DNA of 64,000 bases from Parelaphostrongylus tenuis (lineage: Eukaryota; Nematoda; Chromadorea; Rhabditida; Metastrongylidae), in NCBI GenBank assembly GCA_019055375.1, contig JAHQIW010006329.1, forward strand, positions 1-64,000, in the 5' to 3' direction. The notes below the pieces were generated by a model. It did no database searches and was not told the DNA's origin. It was given only the letters and a program-made list of their open reading frames with translations. Every line of letters starts with the position of its first letter. The stretch's first letter is position 1. A program made the translations under genes and the position numbers. Below are positions 33,800-46,275 of the stretch, piece after piece.

Positions 33800-34190
33800 A
33801 TTTTAGTAGGTTGTTTGAAAGGACTGGATAATTTCGACAAACTGGACGGCATAGAACCGAATTTGAAAAGATCTTAATGAAACTTCTATTACAATGAAGC
33901 AGATGCATCATGCAAACAGCCTTGACTTAATTCTCCGAGACTATTGAAGAATTCACTCTTTCACATCTTCCCCTATATCTCATTTACTTTCGCTTCCCGC
34001 TCTCAAGAAATCTCCAATTGTTCTCTCAAATCTTTATCAACACTGAATATCAACGTAAATTCTCGTCCTGTCTTTCCATTCTGAAATAAACCTAACAAAA
34101 TTGACCTGATGTCCATAGTCTGACTATCCATTAACCTTTTCATGCTTCAGTAATTCCTAACATTTTTCTTAAGCCAAAAGCGAGGTAATA
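33800..34190. other. Stretch with nothing recognised
   Basis: The missing N-terminal exons of astacin C should lie here or further right on the minus strand. I did not find them. Confidence 0.3.
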
Positions 34191-34415
34191 CAACGACCTT
34201 TATTCAATTAGCTAAGTTTTTGGCAGTCTTGATATATTCGGAGCCTGGAATGATCAGGATGTCCACAATCCATTCAGTCAAACACCTCCATTGCTCTTTG
34301 GGTGACAATCCTTCCACACTCTAAGAAAGGCGAGACTGCCAAAACCTCAGCTGTTTGTATAGAGACTGAAATTGATTACAACACCTCTTGTTTGGCTTAA
34401 GAAGGTAATACGATT
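34190..34415. repeat. MITE-like repeat, family H
   Basis: Contains TTTTTGGCAGTCTTGATATA and GGCGAGACTGCCAAAACCTC, a self-inverted pair, and matches 20150-20345 in reverse orientation. Confidence 0.45.
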
Positions 34416-34825
34416 ACTAACCTGATGTATTGAACGTGTCGAAAACGCCATCCTTCCAAGTCGTGTTCAAACCGTTATTGCTCCTTCAAAACCTGGCGTT
34501 TTGCACGAACATCGCGTGCGACGTCCTTAAACCTTTTTGCAATACGCCTAGTAAATTGAACCATCCACACCTGCAGTTTTTTATACATGATAATTCATTT
34601 TGGACCATTCATGTGGCTGTTATGAACACTTATGCAGTGCAGTAGATGTGTTCTGCTGTGCAGCCTCGTCACTGCACAATGCCTTTCGTCTTAAGCAATC
34701 CTCTCAAGAGGGAATCTCTCACACGCCATCAAGTGAGAGGTATCACTAAGTGGGCAGTGCTGTACACTCCATTGCTCTTGGCTAGTATTTGTAAGACGTC
34801 ATGCCTCTCGTTTCGAGTAATTTGT

Positions 34826-35169
34826 TAAGATCACGCTCAAATTTTAATATGCCTTAAACCTCGGTTTTGAGAAAACACTGGAAGCTAAAGGTATGTAAAT
34901 TCACAAATACTAGCAAAGGGCAATCGAAAGTACAATACTACCCGCTTACTTATATCTTTCACTCAATGGCGCTAGTGAAGAGTTCGTCGTCGACTCCTCT
35001 TTGTAGGTAGAATCTCTCTCGAGAGTATTGACTAAGAGAAAAGGCTCTGTACAGCTGACAAAGCTGCAAGGCCGAAACACGGCTAATGCACTGTATGAGT
35101 GCCCATTACAGATCACATGCAAGGCTCAAAATTAGTAATTAGGCATAATAAAATCTGAGCGTGGTCTTA
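34826..35169. mobile_element. MITE with 27-bp terminal inverted repeats
   Basis: The left end TAAGATCACGCTCAAATTTT pairs with the right end, whose complement begins TAAGACCACGCTCAGATTTT. The match runs about 27 bp with two or three differences. Truncated relatives lie at 7690, 17030 and about 37490-37690. No coding capacity is present, so it must use a transposase supplied from elsewhere. Confidence 0.75.
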
Positions 35170-35469
35170 AGAAAACATTGGAAACAAAAGTATGATTATT
35201 CGGAATGAATTTTGCAGTATGAATTTTATATATCGCCTTTCCCTCTAATTCGACATTGCACATCAAACACATGTTCTTTGTTGATTAAGCGAAGAGCATG
35301 ACGTTGTCAAGAATGAATGGTTCTTATCAATTTGCGCCATTCGCTCAACAAACAAGGAATATATAATTGATTTATAACATGAATTTTTCGTTCAATGTTA
35401 CAGTGCACTATTCTAGAGTTTGCTTCTTGCCTTACCTTTTGCAATGTAATAATTATTCTTCTTCCAGAG

Positions 35470-35770
35470 CGTTTACCGCCTCATCATGGCTGGAAGGTGT
35501 TTCTGTGCTTCTGAGTGTCGGACTCCAGCAGGGCCATATAAGCCGAGAATGAGTCTAACGTTCCCACTGTAAAAGCTCAACTAAGAGTTAATCGTAAGAA
35601 GAATGTTTGTCGTCTTAGTAGCTACTAGTCACAAAGTGGTAATTTCTCTCTGATCCACAAGGACCGGCGATTGCTTTGATGTGGTGGCGATCTCAGGAGG
35701 CTCCGGCTAGGCTTACCTCGAGATTTCAGTGAATAAAACAGCTAAACAGCACATTTCCATGTGGTAAAGT
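35470..35770 (+). repeat. Shared leader-like repeat
   Basis: Matches 58478-58790 over about 300 bp, with common blocks TGGCTGGAAGGTGTTTCTG, CTCTGATCCACAAGG-type and GCTCCGGCTAGGCTTACCTC. Here it lies just upstream of an RTE 3' fragment, so it may be the leader of another RTE subfamily. That link is inference. Confidence 0.55.
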
Positions 35771-35839
35771 CCTCACAGTTCGTAGCGACGGATTCAAGTA
35801 TCCAAGCAAGCAAGATAATTGCCTTAACAGTTCACAGGG

Positions 35840-36470
35840 ATTTTAAGGTGACTGTTTGTTGCACTCGGACAGCAGTTACGTCTATCTGGGTCATAAAGTC
35901 AATATGATGTGCGATCTAGCCTTAGAGTTGAACAGGACGAAGCGAACGGCTTGGAGAGCGTTTTGGAGCATCGAGGACGTAGTGATAAGGAAAAAGGACA
36001 TCCGGACTCGACGGTTATCCCTGACTGACGTATGCACAAGAAATCTGAACGCTACGTAATGAGGATGAAAGATCACGTAACGTTATTGATCACGCAGGCA
36101 AAAGGTCGATTCTAAGAGCATTCCGTATCACGCATATGAGACTAAGGATGCGAATTCTTAACCCACGTCAACGATCGAATGATTAAGGATGCTGTTCTTC
36201 ACGCCAGGCTATCGAGGGTAAGGTAAGACTTCACATGTAGTGGTTTCAATGGCAACTGATAGACGAGCAACGTTACTAACTGGATTTCCTAAAAAAATGT
36301 CAAGCAAAAAGACTGCGAGTAGGACGCTCTGGTATTCACGAAAGACCTAGTATGAAGATTTTATGCTGATCGAAACCCTATAGCTGGAAGGACCAACTCG
36401 GCTACTCTTTCACGTGATAAGGAAAAAATGGAAGATTTACCGATGCTCGCTCGAGTCACTAGACGATCAG
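35840..36470 (+). mobile_element. RTE LINE 3' fragment, degraded
   Basis: The plus strand reads SSYVYLGHKVNMMCDLALEL, then RTKRTAWRAFWSIEDVVI, matching the thumb region just after the RT palm of the RTE at 25747-29095. Further on are decayed C-terminal blocks and the ending GCTCGAGTCACTAGACGATC. Many stops are present. Confidence 0.75.
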
Positions 36471-36479
36471 GGTGTGAAA

Positions 36480-37070
36480 GCTAACAAAGTTGATTGAATA
36501 TTTGAAGCAATTGATCGATTGCAAAATCCTGTTGAATAGCAAAGCCACTTAATGCGTGAGGGCATTGAGCTGACCAGTGAATTACTCAAGCAGAGACTTC
36601 AGCAAATAAATTCTACTACAAAGTGTATATCCTTAACATGAATGGTCAGGATGGAGGGAAAGCAGATAATCTCTAGGCGAATGGTGTCTTTTAGATTCCA
36701 CTTGAAATAAGAGACGTTATAATGAAGGGTTAAAATGTAGCACACCTTAATCACTCATTGCAATTTTTGTACATCAAATATACATTCCGTAACAAGTGTC
36801 GGTAATTTCTATGGAATGGAGCTGCCAGGAAATAAAATATATCCGAAATAGAGTTTTATGGAAATTTCCGAAGGGTAATTTCATCTGAGAAAGCAGAGGT
36901 ACCTTAGTCCCTAGCTCCTCACTCTACATAATGGTTAGCAAAGGTCGAAATACACCAATACATTAGAAAATTCAAGAGAGAAATCAGGTGTCAACAGCGA
37001 CGTTGTAATGTAATGTGCTTTGTATAAGGACAGAGCAGTCTATGAAGCACAGAGTGATTTTCGTTTGAGC
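36480..37070. other. Stretch with nothing recognised
   Basis: No exon, repeat or RNA gene was recognised. Confidence 0.4.
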
Positions 37071-37072
37071 AG

Positions 37073-37291
37073 AAAGAGTGTGTTGGGAAATTCCAACACG
37101 TAATAACAGCGATGAAAAATCTATTGAATTGTGCACGAGTACTTCAAAACTTAAAGGAGGGAAAAATGGATTGGCCGATTTCAAGCGAAAACCTTCAAGA
37201 GTTGATCTTGTTTTACCTTGTGAATGCTATCGTCAAGCGCAGAAATGCGCTGTCTATGGCTGCTTTTTCAAAGATGTTGAGGACAGAATAG
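37073..37291 (+). CDS. Likely terminal exon, unknown protein
   Basis: After the acceptor TTTTCGTTTGAGCAG a phase-0 frame of 72 codons runs to a TAG at 37289-37291. It reads like a folded, mostly helical protein: KECVGKFQHVITAMKNLLNC, later MDWPISSENLQELILFYLVN and AIVKRRNALSMAAFSKM. A longer open frame from an ATG at 37078 in another register is probably its shadow. No upstream exon in matching phase was found within several kilobases and no family is recognised. It could be a single exon of a long-intron gene or a relic. Confidence 0.4.
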   Translation, partial: KECVGKFQHVITAMKNLLNCARVLQNLKEGKMDWPISSENLQELILFYLVNAIVKRRNALSMAAFSKMLRTE

Positions 37292-37489
37292 TAAAACCGA
37301 TACATGATCTTGTTTCTTCAACGCAATTGTGGAAGCCTCGCGCTTAGATGCTTGCATTGAGCAGAACCCACTGTCTACAACTGTGACAAGTGAGAGAAAT
37401 AGATGGATATCTCACCGGCACTTGATCTGTACGTTAGCTGGTCGCCGAAAACATATGATGCTGGCCTATGCCGAAGGCTTCGAGATTCA

Positions 37490-37690
37490 CTTTGCGCGTA
37501 GTGTAACATCTTCAAATCTTTTATGTGTGAGGTATATCCCCTTACAAGGGTTGACTCAGACGAAAGGCATCGTGCTAAAGATGTGACCTAGAGGCCGAAA
37601 CACGTGTCTAGCACTTTATAAGTACTAAAACAGCCTTTGTGAGAGGTTTGAAATATGTTGCTAGATCACATTGTTCTGAGTGAGGCTTCG
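37490..37690. repeat. MITE fragment
   Basis: Shares GGCCGAAACACGTGTCTAG and nearby blocks with 7690 and 35040. Ends were not resolved. Confidence 0.4.
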
Positions 37691-37849
37691 CAAACAATCG
37701 AATATGAAGGATCTGAGACTTTCATCGTCATCTAGATTTCATGATCTCTATCTCAAGGGCAAAGCAAAAAAATGTCCTCTAGATAAACGCTAATTGAACC
37801 GCTTGAGTCTATCAATCTACACATTTTCGCTCTACGCTTGTGACAAAGC

Positions 37850-38130
37850 GCTTAGAGGTGGTTTAGAACACATATAATCGATGGTTCTTTTGCGCGCCTG
37901 AGGTCAACCTATTTTCACACTTGCGGAATCGGCGCCCTAAGCTTGCATGGTCGGCGTATCACACTTGCCTGATAGTGTAGCAGCACTGGCTTGTTACATC
38001 GGCGTGCCACAGAGAGTCTTTGTAAAAGTTGGTATGCATTCAGTCACCTCAAACGATGCCTGATAAAGTCGAATTCATAGCACATCACGCAAACATCGAT
38101 CAGCGCACAGAGCTTTTCGGCTTTTGCACA
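37850..38130 (+). repeat. tRNA-derived SINE, family B, degraded
   Basis: Body blocks TGTAGCAGCACTGGCTTGTT and CACCTCAAACGATGCC match the copy at 59828. The head, GCGCTTAGAGGTGG, is decayed. Confidence 0.6.
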
Positions 38131-38845
38131 CTTCGTGAAACAGTCAACATCTACTTGTAAGCGGACTTTGCTTTCTAAAAATAACATTTCTCCATACGGT
38201 CAGTAGTTAGAGTCTGTCTGTGGTACTCTGTGAATAATTCGTACTTTGAGCCTTATCTGCACTTTTGGAACGTTTCAAAAACCGTCTTCGAATGATTTGT
38301 ACTTTGGAATTGTTGACGATTTCGTTGTCGTAGATTTTTCTCGTCCCTGCATTGTTACTTTCTAAATGAATAGGTCTTCCATTGCAGTGTGACAAAACCC
38401 TTCGACTTATAAAAGTGGTGAATGGACGGTAAAAGACTTCCTGGTGTAATTTTCTGCGAGAATGGACAACCTACAAGCGTCCAGTGTATGAGAAGGATCT
38501 ATCTGATTTTGATGTTATCGTCACAAAAAAGGCGATGATCTTTGCAGAGTCTTTGTCATTCAATTTATTGTTGGGCTCCGATGTGATTTGTGCAGCAAAT
38601 TGTTGTAGTTCAGTTTGTTCAGGTGGTCGCGAAACAAAATGATTCCTGTGGAAAGCCTAGGAAAATTCTAAAAGGTGCATAGTTCTAGGCGTTAATTTTC
38701 GAGGAATGTGCAATGAATTTGATTTTCCACCCATCATAGAAATATAATGCATATCTGGTCAATACGATGATTAGCGGTATTTGCCAAAACATAAATCTCA
38801 TCTGGGCCGCTATCTATTTAGGCAAACTCCAGCTCATAAATCGGA
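38131..38845. other. Stretch with nothing recognised
   Basis: No supported feature. Confidence 0.4.
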
Positions 38846-38849
38846 TTAG

Positions 38850-38945
38850 AACCACAAAAAAGTGGTGAGTTCGGAGTAACACATCGAACCAACGACTGCG
38901 TGTGCACACAGGGCACCTCCAACCACTGCGCTACACACATAAATA
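38850..38945 (-). repeat. tRNA-derived SINE head, family B
   Basis: The minus strand reads GTAGCGCAGTGGTTGGAGGT and the B box TGGTTCGATG. The body is missing. Confidence 0.6.
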
Positions 38946-40185
38946 TTCTTAAAAAGGCCACAAAAATAAAGCTTACCACATTATTTAGGAGTACAATGGT
39001 AATTAGTACGTTTTTCAGAAGAAAAAATTCATTTTGTATTCTGCAATATTCTTAAAATAATGACGAAAGCAATTCATATAAACCTACAAGTGCATTATGC
39101 TATCTCAAAGTTTTCCTTGAATTAATTGTCTGATTTCTTCTAATTTCGTAAACTGCAAAGGTAATATCTTTCAGAATTCCCACAAAGTTTTTCCAATTCA
39201 ACAATGAAAGCAAGAGCATTTTAGTTGTAAATTCTGGTTTTCTAAACTTTCTTAATTGGTATTTGAAAAGTGTTGGTATCCATTAGATAAGCATTCGATC
39301 AGAAATTGTCCTTTTCTCGTCAACCATAAACCGCTTCTGTTATATAGGCTGTTCACTTATCTGCAGGATTCCGGTTGAATCAGCAGGCAGAATCGCCACT
39401 TAACCAGCTGGAAATCTCTTATACGACGGAGATTCGAAGGCTGATAAAACTAATCAGCCTATTATGTTTGTACATTGCGCTTATTTTTATTACAGAGGCA
39501 AATCTCCATTTAGTGCATGCACCCGCACAAAACTATAAATCTTTTTTTTTGACTCACATTCAACCTGAACAAGTTAACCAGATACCCCATGTAGGAATAG
39601 TCATCAAGCAAACCCATCAGATGAATTTGTATTTCACATTTAATAAGCTATATACGATTTTCATGAGTACATATAATTTTGCCTACATTTCAACTGATTC
39701 CATAAATTCTTGAATGCAAATGTTACATCAAAGTTCGTTTCAGCATTAGAACCTGAATTACGTCTTCTTTCAAGATGCCATATTTTCTGATGTGTATTAG
39801 TCAACCAAGATGCCTTATATGTAGAGAAATACACAGATATTCTCAGGGAAACTTGAAGGCGTCGCCTTGAATAGAATAGAATTGGTACTTATTCTTGAAT
39901 TTCGTAATTATGCTGTCAGTGATTCAATGAAAGAAATCCAAGGACATCGCGGTCTTAATTTTTATCTCTTAAATTATCCATTTGTTGGAGTTCGAAATTC
40001 CATCAAGGCATTCGTTGCAAAATCCCGATGAGTTATTTGTATAACAGGATCCTTCGAAATGTTTGCTTCAGGTGTTATATCAGTACTGCGATTTTTGGAA
40101 GCGTATACAATTCAGATTCAAAGGACCTATACAATTATGATAGCTGTTCTACTCCTGATTGTTCGTGATAATCAACGATGTGTTC
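38946..40185. other. AT-rich stretch, nothing secure
   Basis: A 112-codon plus-strand frame (39375-39713) is AT-rich and without splice context; I treat it as chance. Confidence 0.4.
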
Positions 40186-40189
40186 TGCG

Positions 40190-41485
40190 ATTTGCAGACG
40201 ATCTTCGCTATGTCGTCTATCTCATTTAATGCGACCTAGATTTCCCTGTTCACTTTTTGAGAACAATTAACGAAAGTAGAATAAACGGGCAGAACTTTAC
40301 CCAGAATACATTAATTATTAGTACTTATACACATTAACTCATAATCTTGTATATCACATCTTGCGTGCACATCTAAGCTATTTCTGTAATTAAAAAAATA
40401 GGTTCAAACGGAGGGAATGTTCTTTACTTTCGAGTACTTTTATGCACAAACTTGGATGACCATACCGTCGAGTCCACTTCCTGATTCCTTTGTGTATCAA
40501 AAAGAAGAAATTGAACTATACAGCGCAATGTTAACTTCTGTCTCTTGTTTATTCTTTTTTCATGGCAGGATACGACGTGAAATCCAACTAAAAGGTGGCA
40601 GGGATGCTGAGGTACGAGTAAACTTTGGAACATCACCTTTGTACTCGCACTTATTCTTATCAGGAACTCACGTGCTACACTCCAACCAGCTTTCTTGCCT
40701 TGCTTTAGATAGTAAATACACACTTTTAGACACATTGCTGATCAAACTTTGCATGAGTTTTCTTCGCTGTGTGGATCCCACTACTCCCAACTTGATTCGT
40801 TTTTCGTTGCCGAGGAGGATTAAAGGGTGGAACACGGTTTCACGCGCACCGCGGCCAGCATCACAAACACTCGGCCACGGCACCCTCAAATAGTAAATTT
40901 AAGTTAAAAATTGTACCTCTCACATTCGGCCGCTTTTTATAGACCTTGCTCGAATAAGGGATCGGCTGATGCGAAGACGGTGCTATTGATGAGTTACGGC
41001 AGGATAAAACAAGCGCCTGTATAGCACTTAGACTCTAATGGCTGAAAGCATCTGATATCCTAATATGATTATTGTTGAAAAATGTGATTTTGATTGCAGC
41101 TACATGCTTAATTGGGTCCAGTGTCCATTTTGTGCTCCTCAGATGATTACTGTTGATTCTTCGAAAACTATCCCATGTTCATGATCCAGAAATATGCACA
41201 GTGATAGCGGTACAGAATAGTGGAGCGAACCTCAAAAGAATGCAAGCACCCTCTTGGAATATCGTCCAAGCGATGGGCAGACGTTTTCGTGGCCAACGTC
41301 AACCATCTGCATCCGCAGATGGTAACGAGTTTGAATTTACAGACTGGGCCTCGCATACGTCACCACGCTCTAAGCAGACCACCCACATGGACGACAGTTG
41401 GGTGAGAGTGAAACGAATGGAAACTATTCTTGGACTCACAATACTAGTGAAGACGAGCTGTCCAAGTTATGAGATTGGTGAATGA
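40190..41485 (+). mobile_element. Second RTE-type LINE relic, with SINE inside
   Basis: About 40155-40230 reads VLRFADDLRYVVYLI, a reverse-transcriptase catalytic-box look-alike. About 41240-41410 reads RWADVFVANVNHLHPQM, then TGPRIRHHALSRPPTWTTVG, which I recognise as the C-terminal end of a different RTE subfamily from the one at 25747. Stops and frameshifts are frequent. A minus-strand SINE (40770-40892) and MITE DNA (about 40960-41050) lie between. The C-terminal call is firm. Membership of the FADD piece in the same copy is inference. Confidence 0.5.
40770..40892 (-). repeat. tRNA-derived SINE, family A, shortened
   Basis: The minus strand begins GGTGCCGTGGCCGAGTGTTT, has GTGTTCCACCC, and later GGGATCCACACAGC as in the copies at 5898 and 10001. 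An internal deletion removes the middle. It accounts for the end of the 158-codon plus-strand frame here. Confidence 0.6.
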
Positions 41486-42410
41486 TGCTAGCACTGATAT
41501 AGCAAAAACATGGCTGAGAGAAAGGCATTGCATGAACATTGATTGGTGTGCTGGATAGCGCGTGAGCCCCATGATAAGGGTAATCACGAGTTGGAAACTA
41601 AGTTCCGAGTTTCGCTCATACCTCAGCGTTTTTATGGTTGTTGACCATCATTTTTCAAGCTTCGTGACAATCCATGTAAGCTGAGCAATGCAACATAAAA
41701 AAAGGAATTGACTACTCAGCACTTGTTCTTTATCTGTCGCATTATGAGGAAAACCATTGACACTTGCGTCACCAACCAGTCTTACGAGAATGACAAACGC
41801 ATCAGTTCATCGTCATCCGATCACCGAACATTCTTGCCCTTGTACTGTAAACACCGGTGTTACGTAACTCTCTCTTCATTATCAATCAGTACCTATCCAA
41901 AAGAAAAATGGTTACAGGATGGCCATGAATAGCAGTTCAACTTTCAAATAGACAGCAACTTCGAGAAAGAGCGATAAGATAACGCAGCGATATGTCGCTT
42001 CCATTACCACGCATTTTCGAGCACTTTACAACTCCGAATACACTTCATTGCTTTTTACAGATATTCGATTTCCTTGGTTAAAATGTTCTGAATGTTCATT
42101 TAGTATGCAAAACTATTAACGCCAGCTTTGTTTCAAGTTTTTGATGCATATTATCCTTATTCCACTTAGAACCGCCTATTCTTAACAGTGTGTTCAAGTG
42201 CTTCTCCGAGTCAATGAGGGTTTTTCGACTTCGTGCTTATATTGAATGATCTCATTCAATGTTATTGCTATTATTTATATTGTTTATATGACCTATCATC
42301 GCACCAACTGTGCGGATCCAAGCACTTCTTCCATAATTCGTTTCGTCACAGTTAGCGTTAATGAAAACTTTCTAACATTCCTTGTCATTTTTACTGCTTG
42401 AGAGTTTCGT
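41486..42410. other. Stretch with nothing recognised
   Basis: No supported feature. Confidence 0.4.
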
Positions 42411-42414
42411 CCTC

Positions 42415-42580
42415 TTTATGAATGTCGTAGAATGTTGATGGAGTTGATTATACTTGGGATTTCGGAACTAGCTGAGCTAGGGCGTTCTCACGGAAGTTGT
42501 AAGAGAGCTTTTGGAGAAACGGTCGAACGTAACTTGTTTCCTGATAGACTGCACTACTAACTGCTACGCCATCTCTCCCC
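42415..42580 (-). repeat. tRNA-derived SINE, family F
   Basis: The minus strand reads GAGATGGCGTAGCAGTTAGT, then a B-box-like ACGTTCGACC. The tail ends with the complement of TTTATGAATGTCGTAGAATG. Other copies lie at 48465, 55255 and 62810. Confidence 0.65.
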
Positions 42581-42726
42581 TTCTTAATAATAGCTTATAA
42601 GGAAATCAGACCAATGAGAATCAGTGGCAATCAATAACAATCACCTAATATCACAACGTTTTATTGTAATTCTCCGAAGATTGTTCAATATCAGTGTGGA
42701 GAACGTCATGTTAAAATTAGAATGAG

Positions 42727-42999
42727 ATGACAGCATTGGAAGTCCAAAACGTGAGCTACACGATCATTTTCTCCGTCGATAACATCGATCTTATAGCAGC
42801 AAACTTAGTCGCGTGGAACGAATTATTGTCTGTTCCAAAAGTGCTTGCAAGACAGAAAATCCTCCGCTCTTCCTTGAATTTCAAAAGAATAATGTTTTTA
42901 GAAAATGATCCTTTGTTATTGTCTCATTCAGTTGCAAGAAATGACTACCTCTGGGTGCTCATCTGGTTTCAATTCAACGCCGGCGTAGTGCTATCCTAG
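42727..42999 (+). other. Unexplained 90-codon ORF
   Basis: The frame starts MTALEVQN right before a GTGAGC and after an AATTAG, so it might be a tiny start exon. The rest (for example VARNDYLWVLIWFQFN) has no known motif. A short coding-like minus-strand patch (GVELKPDEHPEVVISCN) overlaps its end. The evidence is weak for either strand. Confidence 0.2.
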
Positions 43000-45900
43000 A
43001 GTACTTTGTCACACAATCGCTTCTGTCATGATATTGTTCGATAAAGGACCAAAAAATGAAAAAAAAAATAGAACACCTGACATTACGTTGAAAGCATCGA
43101 TAATTGTGTTAACTTGAAAATAGGCGGACTTTTTTAGCGAAACGACTGACATGGTGTAATTTGGTCAGAGAAGAGACTATTCATTGCGGCTTAAAAACCA
43201 GTGTAAATCAATGTCTCTGCCACTTTTATGAAAGAAATGTACGCTAAAACCTTGATGAATGAGGATAGGCCTATTACTTTTTTCCACCGCGATAACGAAA
43301 AGACTGTAGTATTCACGTATCGCAATCCTTTGGGTCAGACCCAAAAACACCTCATGTGACGCGTATCTTCAACAACAATGGTTCCCTGAGCAGTTAATAC
43401 CGTTAATACAGTCGTCTCGTTAAGAACAGTATCGAAGGAGGTTTTCACAAGATTATTCTATCGCTCCGAGCAAAAACTCAAAATGAAGAGTTGAACAAAT
43501 GTAGTACATGCACCACTGCGTTATATGGATGGCATCGAAAGCTCCATTTGGATGAGAGAAATCTGACGAGTATTTCCAGTTGTGAATTGAAGTCGCATAA
43601 GCACATTCTCGGATGTTACCATGCTGAAAACAGATCACTAGTATTTGTAATCATTTCGAAAAAGAGACAAATGAAAAGTCAGTTCGCTCGTGAGGATTAA
43701 TCATCTAGATATTTCTGAGCACGGTTTTGATGAAGAAATTTTATGACTCATTCAAAACAAACAAGTGCAACCAACATTTCCTGTAGTTTGTCTAGAGTGG
43801 AACTAATGAAGTCAACTTTTTGCAAAGACTGCGTGCCATTCTCACCTTTTTTACACAAAGTAATTAAGACATTTCGTCCTTCCGTGAACGATCGGTATTT
43901 TTTCCACAACGAGTTCTCACCAGCTTATGCCCACTAGTATTATGCAGTCTTTTGTCTTCTAACAATGATTCAGTGAATCTATTTTCCAAATTGTCGAATT
44001 TTTAGCGCCACTATAGTATGATATCACTGGATTTACCATTGAAAAATGATTGGAAACATAAAGAAACGAGTTATACTGTCTACTTTTTTTCTTATATTTA
44101 ATATTTATGGAGCCACATGAGCTGATGAATCTACATGAAGCTCTATATGCTTGCAGTTCTCTACTATTATTTGTATTTCAGTTCATTTAGCGACACATTT
44201 AAGGTACCGAAAACATTCAAACATCATATTTATCACGTAAACTCTGCTACTATGTGGTACTTGATTTGAATTTGGGACCATTTCATCTTGTTATTCAGCA
44301 TGTAACCCCATTTGAAGATGGTTTCACCTCCCTCTCTATATCACTAATCATATGATTTTTTCATAAAGTATTACACATTTGGTGGTATAGAAATATAAAT
44401 ATTACTACAAGCTACTTTACATGACCTATAAATTGCTTCATAGATCCCATTATAGAAGTGTACGCGACGTGTTTATTTGAAGTTTATCTTAAGCGACTAT
44501 GTGGTGTACCTTTACAATTAAGTGGACCCTAGACACGATCTGCGACAAGAAACAATTTCATTAAAATTGTATTTAATTGCCCAACAAGGGCTAGACGTCG
44601 AATAAAATGGCTTGACATTGGCATATATCCCACTCAATATCTTTCACAAGTCTTTAATGATTGTATTAGCTATGTCAAAACTGGATGAATGCTTTTGAAC
44701 ATAGCTGCAAATCGTTCGCTTCCCATTACATTCGGTTCATCCGGATAGCCTCTCGACGTCAGTTTAGTAATCCCGCAAAAATGCCTGTGTCACAGTTCCA
44801 TTTGCAAAACTAGTGAGCGCTCAAAGTAGTTCAGCGAATGGATGGATTGAATTTCAGTTTTCTATTTTCACTGATTTTTTTCAAAATCTGTTAACTATAC
44901 CAAAGCTAACTATGCTGAAAAAGTCACCTCTCACTGCTGACCACGTTGTTAGACGGCCCTTGACAAAACATATCAAACACTCATTATCATTTTTATTATT
45001 GGATTTTCAATTTTTCCGAATTCAGTAATTTATATCGAGATAGCAGAACATGTCCAGGTTTCTCGGTTTCTCTTATGTCCTCTTGAGTGTTATGTACACA
45101 TGTGATTAACAGCTTATCAAAGCTTACATAAGTAAACTTCCGAAATATGCGGTAAGTCAATGGTAACCTTCCACTTTTATGCCGTTATTGCACTGGAAAC
45201 GCGACGTCATTCACATCAAAGATCGAACCATTTATTGTAATGCTAGCATGAATTGTGTTGATAGACGTCAACGATTGATTATATACTTAAAAATTCACAT
45301 GAAAACAACTAGGTACATATGTGGAAAGAAATAGATTAAAAATAAATGCAATCTGAATAAAAGCCATTAAGTAAGTAATTGAATAAAAAGTTAAATAAGT
45401 AATCTATTCATGCACTTTTGACGATGAGTACATGCGTCCCTTCTTGGCAAATCAGTGAGCAACATTTCATCGTTGTGTACGCGAACAGATAGATGCTAGA
45501 ATATATACTAGCTGATTTTTTCTGGACGTGAACTCCAAGTAAAGTTGCATCGTTATGAGAAGAGGTTAAATATCGCGGTAGAATATTCAGTAACATCCCT
45601 CATCATAGTGAAACACTGAATCGCTACGAAATGTAAATAGCTGTTATATGAAAATTTAACGCAGACAAAATATGGATTAAGGATACCGCGCACAGCCGCA
45701 ATTCCTAGGAATTTTTGGTCTCTGTTGAAATCTCCGTCAATCTACTGATTCTCAACTCGTTGTGCTTATCACTAAATCACATTTTGTAGTCGTTTAGTCA
45801 TTCGTTCTTTTCTCATGACAGTTTTGTCGCTTTGTTACTTTGTTTACAATGTGAACAATGGCAAATCGATTGTGTTTTTGTGAAAAATGCCTCGATCATG

Positions 45901-46275
45901 GCGGTTTGCTGAAATCACGCACAGCTATTATAATTTTCACTCTACGATTTTCTATATATAAATTTGTTTTCCGTACTAATATTCATTGCTAGCTAGGATA
46001 GTGTACTTGAAATCACAAAAATTACATGGCTGACAAATGTTTTGAGACAAAGTGCACATCTGTCACCGTGCATGTGATTTCCAACGCGTTTACTGCTGAT
46101 TGATTCTTTTGCTTCACTAACTTTTTGTGCGATAGCATTTGCATTAAATTGACTGCTTTCCTACTGCAGATGACCTATTCAACATCGATTGACAAAAATG
46201 TATTTATAGAGACATTGTTTCCACTCTGCAGTGGATACTGTGTGTTTCCACCTGTCATTCTAATTATATACTATA
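43000..46275. other. Long stretch with nothing recognised
   Basis: About 3.2 kb of AT-rich DNA with short frames only. No exons, splice pairs or repeats shared with the rest of the window were found. Confidence 0.4.

Noticed and set aside
37078..37347. 89-codon ORF starting with an ATG
   Set aside because: Another frame over the same DNA starts right after a good acceptor and reads more like protein, so this one is probably its shadow.
39375..39713. 112-codon plus-strand membrane protein
   Set aside because: The hydrophobic look follows from AT-rich DNA; no exon borders.
40417..40893. 158-codon plus-strand gene
   Set aside because: The last third is a minus-strand SINE and the rest lacks splice sites or motifs.
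41153..41485. 110-codon host gene
   Set aside because: An overlapping frame is the C-terminal end of an RTE element.
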